Origin: Semisulcospira habei
Lineage: Eukaryota; Mollusca; Gastropoda; Semisulcospiridae
Assembly (NCBI GenBank): GCA_036245525.1
Contig: BTPG01000003.1
Coordinates: forward strand, 214,561,949-214,625,948
Length of the DNA stretch: 64,000 bases
Reading direction: 5' to 3'
Below the pieces are notes generated by a model, which saw only the letters and a list, made by a program, of their open reading frames with translations, did no database searches and was not told the origin of the DNA. Shown in pieces: positions 48,291-61,673 of the stretch. The translations under genes were made by a program, and so were the position numbers. Position 1 is the first letter of the stretch. Every line of letters starts with the position of its first letter.

Positions 48291-49998
48291 ATGGGTAGAC
48301 CATGGAAAGTCGATAATGTCGTCACTGTGCATGACATTCTTCGTGTCGTTGGTCGTACTGACTGGGGTGCAGACCGCATTGTCTTACTTCGTCTGTACCC
48401 GGCCCTTGTCTGGTCCAAACTGGATTACAGCTCTGTGGTATATGGCTCGGCTTCCAAGTCTGTTCTACAGCGTCTGAACACAATTCACCATCAAGGTCTG
48501 CGAATATGTCTGGAAGCCTTCAGGACATCTCCAGTTCCTAGTCTGTATGCCGAGGCAGGGGAGCCTTCTCTCAGGCTCCGCTGCGACTGCCTCATGCTCA
48601 GCTACGTTCTGAAGCTGAAGGCCCATCCAGACAATCCTGCCTATGATTGTGTTTTTAACCCGTCGTTTGCAGAGATTTATGATGCCCATCCAGGAGCTGT
48701 CTGTCCACTTTCCTTCCGTGTCCGACCTCATCTGCAGGCGGCCGAGTGGACCTGGACAAAGTTTCGGAATCTCTGCAACACATCACTCCACCTTGGCTAC
48801 TACCAGTTCCTGACATCTTACTGGACTTGACCGCCCACAAGAAGGATTGTACTCCACCAGTCATATACCAACAGAGCCTCAATGAACTCCTTTCAATTTC
48901 TCCTGGCTATTGTCGTCTTTATACGGATGGGTCCAAGTCTGAGGATGGGAGAGTGGTTGCGGCTGCAGTGTCCTCTCGCCATCCTAGACGCCCATTTAAG
49001 CTCCGCCTCCCTGACCATTCTTCTGTATTTAGTGCAGAACTACGGGCAATTCTGCTGGCTCTCAAGCATTCCTATCAGTCTTGGGAAAGGAACTTCCTGA
49101 TTCTGTCTCTCTATTTCTGCCCTGCAGGCCCTTCAGGGCACGGGAACAGATCACCCACTGTTGTTGCAGATTAGAGAGCTCTACGTAGACTTGATGAAGG
49201 AATATTATGACATCATTTTTATTTGGGTCCAGGGCCATGTGGGCATCAAAGGCAACAAAATTGCAGATTGTACTGCCAACAGTGCCTGCAGTGACCCTGT
49301 CCCTCACACACAGATTTTAAGTGATATAGTCATTTTAAACCTGTGATTAGTGCGTACATAGCCCACTAGTGGCAGTCCGAGGGGGACAAAGAGGAAGGGA
49401 ACAAGCTGTATGAAGCTCTTTCTATGGTGTCAGACAGTCTACCTTTCCGCTGCGGCAGCTGCCGTGAGGAGACTGTCCTTACTCGGCTCCACATCAGGCA
49501 CACGAATGTTACGCACTCTTACTTACTGAAACAGGATGAGCGTCCATGGTGTTTTGCCTGTGACGAGCAGTTTTCTGTTCAACACTTTTTGCTGTATTGT
49601 GCTGATCTAATTGACACGAGATATAAACACTTCACAGCAGACTCCTTGAAGGTTTTGTTCCAGGATGTTCCCCTGGACAAAATCTTCAATTTCTTGAGAG
49701 AATGCAATATATTTAACAAGATCTGAGCATTCATAGACTATGTTAATTTTTTTAATTGGCCCTTTTGGAGAGTCTGTAGATGTTTCTTTTAAAGACATGT
49801 GCAAAATTTTAGCCTGACATTTTAAAGATATATTTATATCTTGTCTTAAGACCTTGCTTTTAGTCTAATTGACCAGATTTTTACCCATCCCACTGTTAGA
49901 TGGCCTTAGTCGCCTGCTCCGCGTTAAATTGATTGATTGTACATTGCTTAACGTCCCGATAGCATCCGCGTTAAAGCCAAATAACTAACTAACTAATC
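48291..49998 (+). pseudogene. I/Nimb-like LINE, 5'-truncated, with RNase H
   Basis: It starts in the post-RT region (DILRVVGRTDWGADRIVLLR, LDYSSVVYGSASKSVLQRL, SPVPSLYAEAGEPSLRLR). RNase H follows with a frameshift near 48800: LYTDGSKSEDG and FSAELRAILLALKH, then the third Asp block is disrupted near 49105 by a small deletion, then FIWVQGHVGIKGNKIAD. The C-terminal FRCGSCREETVLTRLHIRH and CFACDEQFSVQHFLLYC form a Cys-His motif; the protein ends at 49726. The 3'UTR carries the shared tail (GATGGCCTTAGTCGCCTGCTC) and ends in (ACTA)n near 49982-49996. It is the likely source family of the nested tail at 45633. Confidence 0.8.
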
Positions 49999-51420
49999 GC
50001 CTACAGCAGCAGACAAGTTTTTTCTGTTGTAGTTTTTCATTACCAATAGCCAATTGGAGAGTAATATATATAAAAGGTGGAGACTGCCATGGCTAATATT
50101 TTAGGAAGGTTACAAAGGAAAGTAGGTAAAAGCACTGTCAGGGGAGAGAAGTGTGCACGATCGACCAGTGATCATAGATCTACTGTGGCCAAAGCACCAA
50201 AAAAAAAAAAAAAAAATAGGAAAGAGGGTGTGCACTAAGAAAGTGACTGGAAGCAATGCATATGGAAGCCTCCCCCCTCCCCCACCCTCGAGAGGGGCGT
50301 ATCACATATCCCAATGTTCCAGCCATTCGGTGCATGAAAATTTAAATCTAGGTCCCCCCTCTTTCTGGACTATTGTTTTATTTACCCTTTAAACCTGGGT
50401 CAAGATCGGTTGTGTCATTATCTGGTTGTCTTCCATATTCTTCTGTTTTAAAATTTATTTTATAAATCAATATGACTCCCAGTAATGAGTAATGCTACAG
50501 CAGGCACCAGGTAATTTCCAAACTTGTAAAACGCAAGGCACTTAATTGCTAATTTGCCATTTGTACTTGAAACAATAGGGTTGCTATCAAAGTCATGGGA
50601 CATTAGTTAGTTTGTTATTGGGGTTTAACACTGAGCAGATGACTAAGGCCATCTCATGGTAGGGTCATGAGACAGACTAGCACTGTCCACAGGTAAGTAG
50701 TGACTAACAGCTTTTGTGTACAGACACAGAAGAGATCCGCTTAAGTCACGGGTCATTAGTGAATCAATGTAATTTTCATGTTTAGCATGTATTTTAATTA
50801 CCTCATCACCAATGAGTGATTCTATTTCTTCTGTTGATTATGTTTTCGAAGATAAGCTTTTGATTTCCCAGAAACTAACGCAGAGAAAGCCGTTCTTTTT
50901 CAAGTCTAATGCCTTATTCTCTACAGAAAAGATATCACTCAGAAGTAGTAATTCATCTTGATTCATTTTTGATGTAAAATATAGATATTTTAAGCTATCA
51001 TAAATCTCTCAAAATACGCTTGTGGTATGAGTTGAGGTGGGGTTTTGTGCGAATTGAGGAGAGTGATGTTCTAAAAGGCCATGTTTTAGGAATGAACGCT
51101 GGAAAAAAGTTTAGGGCTGGTTTTAGATTCTCCTTATGCTTATTTTTGTTACCTAGTGCACTGAAAAAGTAGGAGTTTTGTGAGAGCTGTGGACGTTAAT
51201 GTTTAAAAAAGCTTTGTTTTAGTCATGGGCTTGGTCATTATGGGAGGGGTGGTTTTGAAATCACACTTTCTTTATCTCTGTGCGTGCGCGTTTCCGTGTT
51301 CGTGTGCTGTGTGTGCTCAGGGGGAGTGCACGGATTTCTACATGAAAGTTGCTGAGCCCACCACTTCGTCTTACAACGAAAATATAAAAGCTACATGCAG
51401 AAATACAGCTAGTGAGTATC
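49999..51420. other. Intergenic, with one LINE-tail fragment
   Basis: No gene seen. The complement of the I/Nimb-like tail lies at 50606-50665 (GTTATTGGGGTTTAACACTGA, then GCAGATGACTAAGGCCATCTC). A pyrimidine-rich stretch lies at 50270-50300. Confidence 0.4.
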
Positions 51421-51680
<260 letters not shown>

Positions 51681-52884
51681 ACAAAACCCTAAAATGGGTG
51701 ACTTTCTTACCATCCTTATGGAAAATGTGTGTGTGTAAAATTCTGGGTGACGAAGTCAGGCACCCATTTTTTCTAAGGGTAGTTTCTGCATTATCTTTCA
51801 TTCAAAAGTCAGAAAAAATATCAAAATAGGATGTCCCCATTTTCTGAGATTTACTTCTTGTTGTGTTTCGGCGACGCACTGGGCCTGTGTGTTCACACGG
51901 AAGCGAGTATCTGAGAGATCAACGATGATCGCTGATTGGTCAGCTGCGCAGTGACACTGATGAACTGAGTTGTTTCCCTTTCCCTTTCTAGCGTCTTTCG
52001 TCCCCCGCCAGCCATTTAACCAGTTTGCAGAGGTACAGTTTTATGCAATTTTTCTTAGTTAAGAGCACGCCCAAATGTACTTGTTCAGTGCATTTATTTA
52101 ACTGAGAGATGCTCCCAATCCCATACAATTGCACAGTCAGCCAATACTGACCCGTTTGGCCTTAAAACTGAGGCGTCTGCTACCGCCGCGGGTCAGTCGG
52201 TGTCTTCTGCTCAGTCTTGTAGTAAAGGATAATAGAACCCCATGATTTTAACAAACGCTTTCTTCTTCAATGAAAGGAATTCGTTCAATTACAAGATCAA
52301 TCTGTCACGCGATTTTGTTGCTTTTTTTCTGACATGTGTGATTGTGATCGAAAAGTAACTTGACACATGCATGCACTATGACTTAAAAAAAAAAAAAAAA
52401 ACTGGAGCCAGATTTCAATCCTCGTACGCAAACCTGCCTCGCGATTCAAAGAACAGACTTCCACGAAGAGGTTTTTCGGATTGTGCAACTGAAGTGTCGC
52501 TTTTTACTGTATTACCAGTTACTGTTCGTAGGGAGCTGGGGGGTACTGCAGTAATTATGTATATATCTGATTCAAAACGTCAATGGTTTACATGGTTGCA
52601 TTTCGACATGTTTGCAGCAACACCGTTTTGGTCACACTCAGCACATTCTGCACATAACCAGCGCTGGATGGCAGCAGGATGTCCAAAACCCATCGGGATC
52701 TATGGAAGTGGACAAGCACGCCCCTTCCTGGCACATGACCAAGGCCCATGGCAAAATTAGTCAGCTGCAGCATCATAGCCCAGCCTCTGCCACAGAGGGT
52801 GCATCTGGTAGGAGGGTGCATAGACGGCAGCGGAATGCCCCCAATTACAAACTGGTAAGTGATTCTATGATCATCTTAATTTTA

Positions 52885-53400
52885 TTGGCTCGCGTGCGAA
52901 GCAAAAGTGAGTTTATGTTCTGGGCCGCTGGTCGTCCGTCCGTCGTCCATGGTAAACTTTAACTCATACTACCCCAACACAAAACTCCTTAAATTTTACC
53001 CCTGTCCTCTCAAGACTGCATTGCAGTGCAGGACACAGATCGACCATGATAGTTCAAGGGTGATGCCAGAGTAGCTTGGCGCCCGTAAGCGCCAAACTAT
53101 TCTCGCATCACCCTTGAACTATCATGGTGGATCCTTATCCTGTTGTGGTGTGTCTGGGGTAGAAGGGGTTAACGGTGGCATTTTCTCGAAGACTATTCAA
53201 GCCACATTTTTCAAGCTTGGCACAAGGATACTTTGTGGCAAGACCTTTTTAAACATACCAATTTGAGTGACTTCTCTCAAAGGGTCACGAGGGGTTGACA
53301 GATGTGTGAAAACTGCTTACATTTTCAGAAAACGTGGATTTTGCTGCTGCAGAAGACAGCCATCGTCACCGATGTCACACATATGTAAATCGGTCATACA
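52885..53400 (+). repeat. REP-A copy 10, split by a MITE
   Basis: The head GTGAGTTTATGTTCTGGGCCG is near 52908 and GGTAAACTT ends at 52959. The MITE intervenes; REP-A resumes with CGGTGGCATTTTCTCGAAGAC at 53173 and AAGGATACTTTGTGGCAAGAC near 53225. It lies inside the proposed intron of the recombinase-like pseudogene. Confidence 0.8.
52963..53168. mobile_element. TTAA-type MITE, subfamily A (206 bp)
   Basis: It is flanked by perfect TTAA on both sides (52959-52962 and 53169-53172). Inward-read termini are CTCATACTACCCCA and CCCCTTCTACCCCA. The 84-nt centre (53044-53127) is a long imperfect palindrome, from CCATGATAGTTCAAGGGTGA to its complement. Uninterrupted REP-A copies at 13629 and 11170 show the empty site, with a single TTAA. 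This is piggyBac-like behaviour. Confidence 0.85.
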
Positions 53401-53471
53401 TGGGATTAAGCTTTTTATTCTTGTGCAAGGCCCCTTAAACCAAAATTGGGCTGTTTCTGTCCTAATGCAGC

Positions 53472-53629
<158 letters not shown>

Positions 53630-56039
53630 CCAGTTGGCAAATGGAGCCTGGGATGGACCTGAAACTGAGAGTGCAAGCGCATCACAATACAAGGACAGTG
53701 ATGACGAGGAGTTTGTTCCTGGCTCGATTTCTCCGGATTCAAACGGTGTGTCGGCATCAATCGCTGGGATCTCTGACACAGACGTATTGTATTCACTATG
53801 TTAGATTTCATCAAAGTGGCAGGTTCAGGGTGGGCAGTTGTCAGTGAAGCTAGTACCAGCAAGGTGCACTGTGCGTTAGCGGTGAATTAGGAGGTGGCAA
53901 TGAGAATGTGGATAGGCAGAAGGAACGTGATGTTGGGGGTGGGGAAAGAGCACTTGCAGAAAAAACAGGTATGCACGTGTCACAGAGAGGGGAAGAAAAG
54001 TACAATAGGACAAGAAACATGCATGCAAATTGTGTAGCAAGCTTGTCTTGAAAATGAGCACAGACGTTGCTAAAATTTTGTTGATGAAAAAAGGGACAAA
54101 GCAGAGACGTCAAGCATGGACCAGACTATAAGATGAGGATGATTACATGTATAACGTTGCTGTTCTTGAAAACAAATCAGGGTTTTTGATTCCTAAGTAT
54201 CGCACCAAAACTAGTAAGGTAGACGACCTTCTTGCCTTTAGCCATTGCAAAGGGCTCTATCCAAAAAAGCTCAAAACGTTGCTGTCAGAAACCAGGTGGG
54301 TTTAAGAGATGTGAGGTGGCACGCCGTGGTCGGCTAATGCTTGCAATACCCTTAGACGTTGAATTTTCCTTCTATCACAAGGTATTAGCCAGGCAGAGAG
54401 ATGATGAGATAAGCCGTCTCATCAGAACTGATCCCTTGCTTCTTGAGTATGGAAAGAGATTATGTGACCGCAGGGACATTGAAGAAAACACGGCTGGACA
54501 AATCAGCTCCAGGATGTGGGAGTTAGGGAGACTATTAAAGATTATCAGAATGAGGTCTGAAATGAAAATCGCAAGTTTAAATGCTGTGATCAATTCAGCT
54601 AGCTTTGATCATGTTGTACTGGCTGTAAAAGAGCTAGCAGATTTTGATGAGGACACACATATGTTCAAACAAGGCAATCTCGCAATGCGCATAGGCGATG
54701 TTTTGTAAAATGTTCACAGATCAAACAGTCACAGGCATCCAAACAGCTTGAGCGGGGTTCAGATGATGGGTGGTGACAGGAGCTCTCTGATGCGCAGCAG
54801 GTTGACTCTGTCTTCAACGGGGACTGGTATGATTGTGTGTCCGCTACAGCAGCCCAGTCAGTCGGGAAAATGACCATGAACAAACGCAAACTGATCTCAT
54901 CATGTGAAGATGTGAGAAAGGTCCAACAGCTTCTTGAGACAAGGATGGCTTCAGAAGATTAGCCAACAGTGGTTAAAGCAAGTATTTGTTCTGTATCACT
55001 TTTCAACCGAAAACAAGGGGGAGAAGTTCAGAGAATGAAGGTGTCAGACTTCCAGAATGCTAAGATTGGATCGATCACCAATCAAGATATCTTGAAAGGT
55101 CTCACAGAGGTTGAGAAGAAAATGGTGAATCATTTTCAGCTAGTGGAAATCAGAGGCAAGTTTAATAGGAGTCTTCCCGTTTTGCTGACGAAGAAGATGA
55201 TGACAACTGTGGACAGAATCCTTCAAATGAGGCAATCAGTGCCAGCTCTCGCTGGTTCCCAGTACATCTTTGCCACACCTTCTGGTCAAAGGCCTTACAG
55301 AGGCCATGATGTTCTGAAGGCCCATGCGCTAGAAGCACGGGTGTCATACCCAGCCATGTTCACATTTACTCAGTTACGGAAGCAGGTTTCAACTTTGGCT
55401 CAGTCAATGGCCATCTCGGAGTTAGACCAGGATCAGCTGGCAGACTTTCTTGGTCATGATATCCGGATATATCGCCATATCTACCGCCAACCTCAAGACG
55501 TCCTTCAAAAGGCAAAAGTGGCAAAGATTCTTCTGTCAGTTAACAATGGGATGACAGATTTTGAGAGTTGCATTAGAGCTGAGCTTGGCTATGATAAAGA
55601 GATTGACTTTGACAATGAAGACACATCAGAAACTGGCAGAGAGGTTTCGGGCGAAACAGCACCTGTGAATGATGCAAGTAGCAAGCCAACAACACAGGAA
55701 TCAATGAGCATGACAGAGAAAAGACGACCAGAGCCTGATGACAATCTAGATAGTTTTGATGATGACAGTACTGCGTCAGCTCCTGTTCAAAAGAACGCTA
55801 GATTTACAAGGAAACCATGGGGGAAAGTTGAAGAGAAAGCTGTTCAAACTCGTTTCAAGACACACCTCGTCATGAACAAATTTCCTGAAAAGGCCGAGAT
55901 ACAGCAGGCAATCGCATAAGAGCCCGCGCTTAGACATAGGTGTTGGACAAACATTAAGGATTACGTCCGCAACAGACTGAAAAAGTTACAAAAGTTACAA
56001 AAGAAATGAATTGAGATTCCCTCCCCCCCCCCCCCACTC

Positions 56040-56760
56040 GCGGCATTTTCGTTTTCATACAGATTTATTACAAGAGTGTTATTATTGGGGTTGTTTCAGC
56101 ATGTATAGCCTGCTTTTGTTATCTGATGGACGCCTGGATCATTTTGTATACTGTATAACCTTTGAATTTGCAAAACGAAACAGCCGGCTGGGGACAAAAG
56201 ACAATAATAAGATAATAAAATTATTGACAACTTAAAGATTTTTACAAGAGTGTTATTATGGGGTTGGTCCGCCAGGATCATTTTGTATACTGTATAACAT
56301 TTAAAACTCTGCAAACGGCAGAATGTTTGGGGACGAACGACAATAATAAGGGGTAAGAAAACCATTGTCAACAAGAGTGCTACTATGGCCGGCTGCTCCG
56401 CCTGGATCATTTTGTATACTGTGTAACATTTAAAACTCTACAAACGAAAGGATGGCTGGGTACGAAAGACAATAATAAGGGCTAAGAAAACCATTGTCAA
56501 CATAAAGATTTATTACAAGAGTGCTACTATGGGGGCTGGTCCGCCTGGATCATTTTGTATACTGCATAACATTTAAAACTCTGCAAACGGAAGAATGGTT
56601 GGGGACGAAAGACAATAATAAGGGGTCAGAAAACCATTCTCAACATAAAGATGTATTACAAGAGCGTTATTATTCGGTTGTTTTCAGCGTGTATAGCTCT
56701 GTTTTTATCTGATGTACACCAGGATCATTTTGCATACTGTGTAACATTAACCTTACTTTG
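56040..56760 (+). repeat. ~145-bp tandem repeat, five units
   Basis: Units are anchored on ACAAGAGTG near 56070, 56243, 56371, 56515 and 56658. Each contains GGATCATTTTGTATACTGTAT, AACATTTAAAACTCTGCAAAC, GACAATAATAAGGG and AAAACCATTGTCAACATAAAG. Spacing is 128-173 bp. A further partial unit lies at about 57165-57300. No terminal signals or coding capacity are evident. Confidence 0.8.
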
Positions 56761-57371
56761 CAACTAAACAGTGGCCCCCACCCAGGTCTGCCCTGGGGGA
56801 CTTAGGTGGGGTCAACTCCTTTTTAGTTCCTAGGCTCACCCTGGTCAGCCCCACAGGGTGGGTTTTCCTCTCAATTCCGGGGCATGTGTTTATGTCTACC
56901 CTTGGTCCATTAACTTGTATTTTTCTTTTTTAAGCTCTCCCTACTGTCTGCGCTGCCTGTATCTCTTGAAAAGAAGTGCCCAACAGAGAAATAAACACGC
57001 TTAGAAAAGACGGTTACAACACAATTTATTAATATTTAGGGTAAATTAGCTTTGCCAAAGCAGACAAACAAACAGAGAGATCAGTCGCTACTTATCTTCA
57101 TTTGCAGAAGGAATGTGGCACAAGCAGTGCTGGCACGTCCTGAAAAAGACGGGACGTTCAGCAATGTACAACCAATCGGGACGAAGGACAATAATAAGAT
57201 AGGAAAACCATTGTCCACATAAAGGTTTATTACAAGGGTGTTATTATTTCAGTGTGTATAGCTTGTGTTTATCTGATGTACACCTGGATAAGTCTCTAAT
57301 TTTTTTGTTGCTATAAAGTACACTTTGCCTGCTGTGCATTGTTTCAAAAGTCACAGGAAACGTAAACCTTA
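56761..57371. other. Unassigned, includes a satellite fragment
   Basis: A GC-richer stretch (56765-56890), then AT-rich sequence and the outlying satellite unit near 57165-57300. No gene seen. Confidence 0.35.
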
Positions 57372-58072
57372 GTTGAGTTGGTATACCTCGCCCTCTACGC
57401 ACCAGCGGCGCCATTGTTGCTATTTTCGCACCAGACCGGTCGCTCGAAACGGTCATGTGCACCAGAACTGCGTGCGCAGGTTGGCTTCTGCACTTGTAAT
57501 GTGGTCTCGTACGTTCACGCGGTAGATAGTGATCGCAGTCGAAAAAAAGGTTCGGCCGGTTTGCGGTTTTAACTTTTAGCTGCGCCTTTTACCTCCCCTA
57601 ACACGCCAGTTTTGTGTTGAGATGGTGGAGGCTGGTGTCATGCCCCACACCACCGAATCAAGTCCATTTTACATGCAGTGCGCTCATCTCTCGAACTTCA
57701 TCTATGACGGTGCTTCCTGCCGCAAACGACGCAGATGTCGCAAAATCACCTCCATTGAGGATTAAAAAAAAACTATTTTTCAAATCTGCCAAATCGCATA
57801 ATGTTTCGTGGTGCTAGCATAAGGATGGATGCATTATTGCCGGATTGCATATATGGGAAAGGGTTTATTCTTTATTCATGTTATTTTGCAGCAATCAAAT
57901 GACGGTCACGTGATTCTTTCTCCGAGGTTGCCCATTACAGGTGCAGAAAGCACACGCTCTAAACCGATCGGGTGCACCAGACCGGTCCGAGCGACCGGTC
58001 TGGTGCCAAAATAGCAACATTGGCACCGCTGGTGCGTTTAACATAGGCACTGGACGAGGTATACCAACTCGG
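57372..58072. mobile_element. 701-bp fold-back DNA transposon (MULE-like?)
   Basis: Long inverted termini of about 100 bp: the left begins near GAGTTGGTATACCTCG and continues through GCACCAGCGGCGCCATTGTT and GCACCAGACCGGTCGCTCG. The right end is its complement with few changes. Flanks match at 9 of 10 positions: GTAAACCTTA (57362-57371) and GTAAACTTTA (58073-58082). Long termini with a 9-10 bp duplication are typical of Mutator-like elements. The interior has no transposase, so it is non-autonomous. Confidence 0.75.
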
Positions 58073-58375
58073 GTAAACTTTATTGTCGCACTTGCTAGAA
58101 CTCGGTATTATATTTCTTTCTTCGTTTTATGAATAGAGGCACATAAGTCGCGGAAACCCTTTACGTGCCGAAGGCAAGAACTAGTTTTCCTCATCACGAA
58201 GTTGCCAGAAAAAGGTTTGACTGCTCTTAATTGTTTGATTTAAAATGTTTACAAACAATTACTGTGTTTTTATATACATGCACCTTTGATGTGATTAATA
58301 AAGGTTGAAGTTTCAAGTGATTTCTAATGTTGTCAGTTAATTAATTAATGTCAGTGTTCTGTTCTTTCATTTTAA

Positions 58376-58581
58376 CTCATTCTGCCCCAAGACGGGAATC
58401 CCCAAATGTTGAAGTAGTCTTCTGAAGACTGCATTTCAGTGCAGGACACAGATCGACCATGATAGTTCAAGGGTGATGCCAGAATAGCTTGGCACCCATA
58501 GGTGCCAAGCTATTTTGGCATCACCCTTTAACTATCATGGTTGATCTTTATTTTGCTGTGGTGTGTCTGGGGTAGAATAAG
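58376..58581. mobile_element. TTAA-type MITE, subfamily A (206 bp)
   Basis: The same length as the copy at 52963. Flanks are TTAA (58372-58375) and TTGT (58582-58585, probably mutated). Termini read inward CTCATTCTGCCCCA and CTTATTCTACCCCA. The central palindrome is 58457-58540 (84 nt). Confidence 0.8.
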
Positions 58582-58639
58582 TTGTTAGTTTCTTCGTTTG
58601 GGTCTTTTACTATCTTTCATATTTTTCCACACTTTTTGA

Positions 58640-58859
58640 CCCGCATTATACTGAGGCTAAAAGGTTGAAATTTGCACACTGCCATAATTATATGCAAGCT
58701 ACATTACAATACTTACAGATGATGACATAGACCAATGGCTTTAGTTCAAGGGTGGTGCCACAATAGCTTGGCGCCTAGGCGCCAAGCTATTTTGGCACTA
58801 CCCTTGGACTATTTCAGTCACACTTGTTGCACACACTGGTGTATTCCGAATGATAAGGG
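58640..58859. mobile_element. TTAA-type MITE, subfamily B (220 bp)
   Basis: Flanked by TTGA on both sides (58636-58639 and 58860-58863). Termini read inward CCCGCATTATACTGAGG and CCCTTATCATTCGGAAT, as in the copy at 10482. The central palindrome (58742-58811) has an almost loop-free core, AGCTTGGCGCCTAGGCGCCAA. Confidence 0.75.
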
Positions 58860-58863
58860 TTGA

Positions 58864-59430
58864 TATTCAAAATGCTCTGCTGCTGTTTGTCTGAAACTCC
58901 AGAGTACATAAAAAAGTCCTTTAATTTCCAGACTACATTATGTTGATTCTCACATAAATGCCATGATAAACTTTTTGCTTCAGAGGGACAAAACGTAGCA
59001 ATGTTTAAAAGATTTCCTCTGTAAAAATCATAATCCAAAGGTTACGGGCCACTGTTTATTCAATTTTGCACCATACATTGTTAAAAATGTTAAAGCATAC
59101 ATACACATTAAGTTGAAAAAAAGATTAATGTAAAAAATAATTATTCCATGAACTTGACCTTATTACAGACGCCTCCAGTTGTGAAGACACCCATTTTCAC
59201 TGTAGTGCCAGTTTTTGTGTGAGAGGCACCCACTTTATTGGTAGAAACCCATTTTTTTCCATCTAGTGGCTCTGTTTCTAGAAAATGTCTAATTTATTGT
59301 AAGTTATAGAGCTTAGTTATAAGGTGAGTTCTAAACATTCGCATCAATTCCAGAGCCCTAGAATAAATAGAAATATGGGAACCATTTTCACATAAAATGG
59401 TAGGTAACCCACTCTGAGGCTTTTATCTCC

Positions 59431-59435
<5 letters not shown>
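58864..59435. other. Intergenic, nothing recognised
   Basis: AT-rich with no coding signal. The TGAAACTCCAGAGTAC stretch near 58891 has no known match to me. Confidence 0.3.
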
Positions 59436-59517
<82 letters not shown>

Positions 59518-59530
59518 TGTGTGTGTGTGT
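59436..59530 (+). repeat. (TG)n microsatellite
   Basis: A TG tract with a single ATG interruption near 59511. Confidence 0.95.
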
Positions 59531-59559
59531 TTGTGAGTGACTGCTAACTATATTTTTGT

Positions 59560-60292
<733 letters not shown>

Positions 60293-60398
60293 TTGTACAT
60301 GATTGTGTTGCAGTGAATCCTCGTGGCATCACCAATACCTCATTTTAAGTACAGCCAGTGCGACACAATTCAAACCTCGATTTCGTCAGACAGTGCCG

Positions 60399-60925
60399 AT
60401 ACAAGATTGTGTCACAGAGACTCTTTATAACATTAACTATATTTAATGTTATGTGAGTCGCTGCGACACAGTGCATGCTGCAACGATTTATTAAACAGTA
60501 CAGTACAGTTCACAAGATTGTGTCACGGAGACTCTTAGATGACATTAACAAAACTTAATGTTATTTGTGTCACTGCGACACACTAATATGAGATGATTTA
60601 GCATATCAAACTACGCTGATACAAAGTATGCTGATACAAGATTGTATCACAGATACTCTTCCTTACACTAATGAATCTTGGTGTTGTGTGAGTCGCTGCT
60701 ACACAATGGAAACCATGATTTAGGTTATGAAACTATATTGATACAGAATTGTGTCACAGAGACTCTTCATAACATCATCTAAGCTTGATTTTATGTTAGT
60801 CACTGCGACACAATAATAAACAATGATTTAGCGAATGAAACCATGCCGATACAAGATTGTGTGACAGAGACTCTTCATAACGTTTTCTATTAACTGTTGT
60901 GAGAGTCTTTTCGACACAATGTCAG
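60399..60925 (+). repeat. Tandem hairpin array, five ~110-bp units
   Basis: Units begin near 60399, 60509, 60633, 60740 and 60848. Each has TGTGTCACAGAGACTC on the left and GAGTCGCTGCGACACA on the right. In the first unit an inner pair ATAACATTAA/TTAATGTTAT lengthens the stem to about 24 bp with few mismatches. The second arm shows matching changes in some units. Confidence 0.8.
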
Positions 60926-61673
60926 CGCTGATCTGATGTTTGGAGTGGAGGATGATGTCATCAATTGCTTTATTTTTAATAGTAAACATAGACTTTCAGA
61001 CATACAGACTTTGTATGACGTTTTAGATTGACAAGGTGATTTGCTCTTGCATAAACTTATTATCACAGACTGTTGCATGACGTCTCATTTATACCACGAA
61101 TGTGACTTCTTTTTTCTTTTTTCCTTCGTAACTATTACAACTACGTATGGTGTTGCATGGACCCAAAGGGACCTAACTTTAAACCTGTGACTGGACTATA
61201 ACATAGAGCACGGTGGACTTTTATTGCATTGCTTGACAACCTTGCTTATCCCTGTTTCCCGGAGAAAAGCTAACCAGTGCGTCTGTGAAGGCTGAAATAA
61301 TAATATACTCGAGTGGTTTCTCAGTTGGCGACACAGCTAATCCAAACAAAGGAGTAACGGATTGTATTGACCGCGAGTTGTCTGCTGTGATTGCGCTAGT
61401 CACCGCCAGCAGTCACGTGTGAAGATTGTTTGAGCGTGTGATAGTTTGTTTGAATCGCCTACAGCTCTTGACTATTGGAATCCTCCAGTACCAATTGGAT
61501 ACTTAGACACTTTGTGTTGTGTAATTACACGCTATGTGTCTATACGATTTTTTTTCTTCAGCCCACACATTGTTTTCTTTTTTTGTTTTGTTTTGTTTTT
61601 GTTTATTTTTGTATTTGCTGTTATTATTATTTTTGCTCTGTTCTGCTTGACTATCTATACGTTCACCTTTAAT
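60926..61673. other. Inter-ORF spacer / ORF2 leader
   Basis: No coding signal until the ATG at 61674. T-rich from about 61550. Confidence 0.4.
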
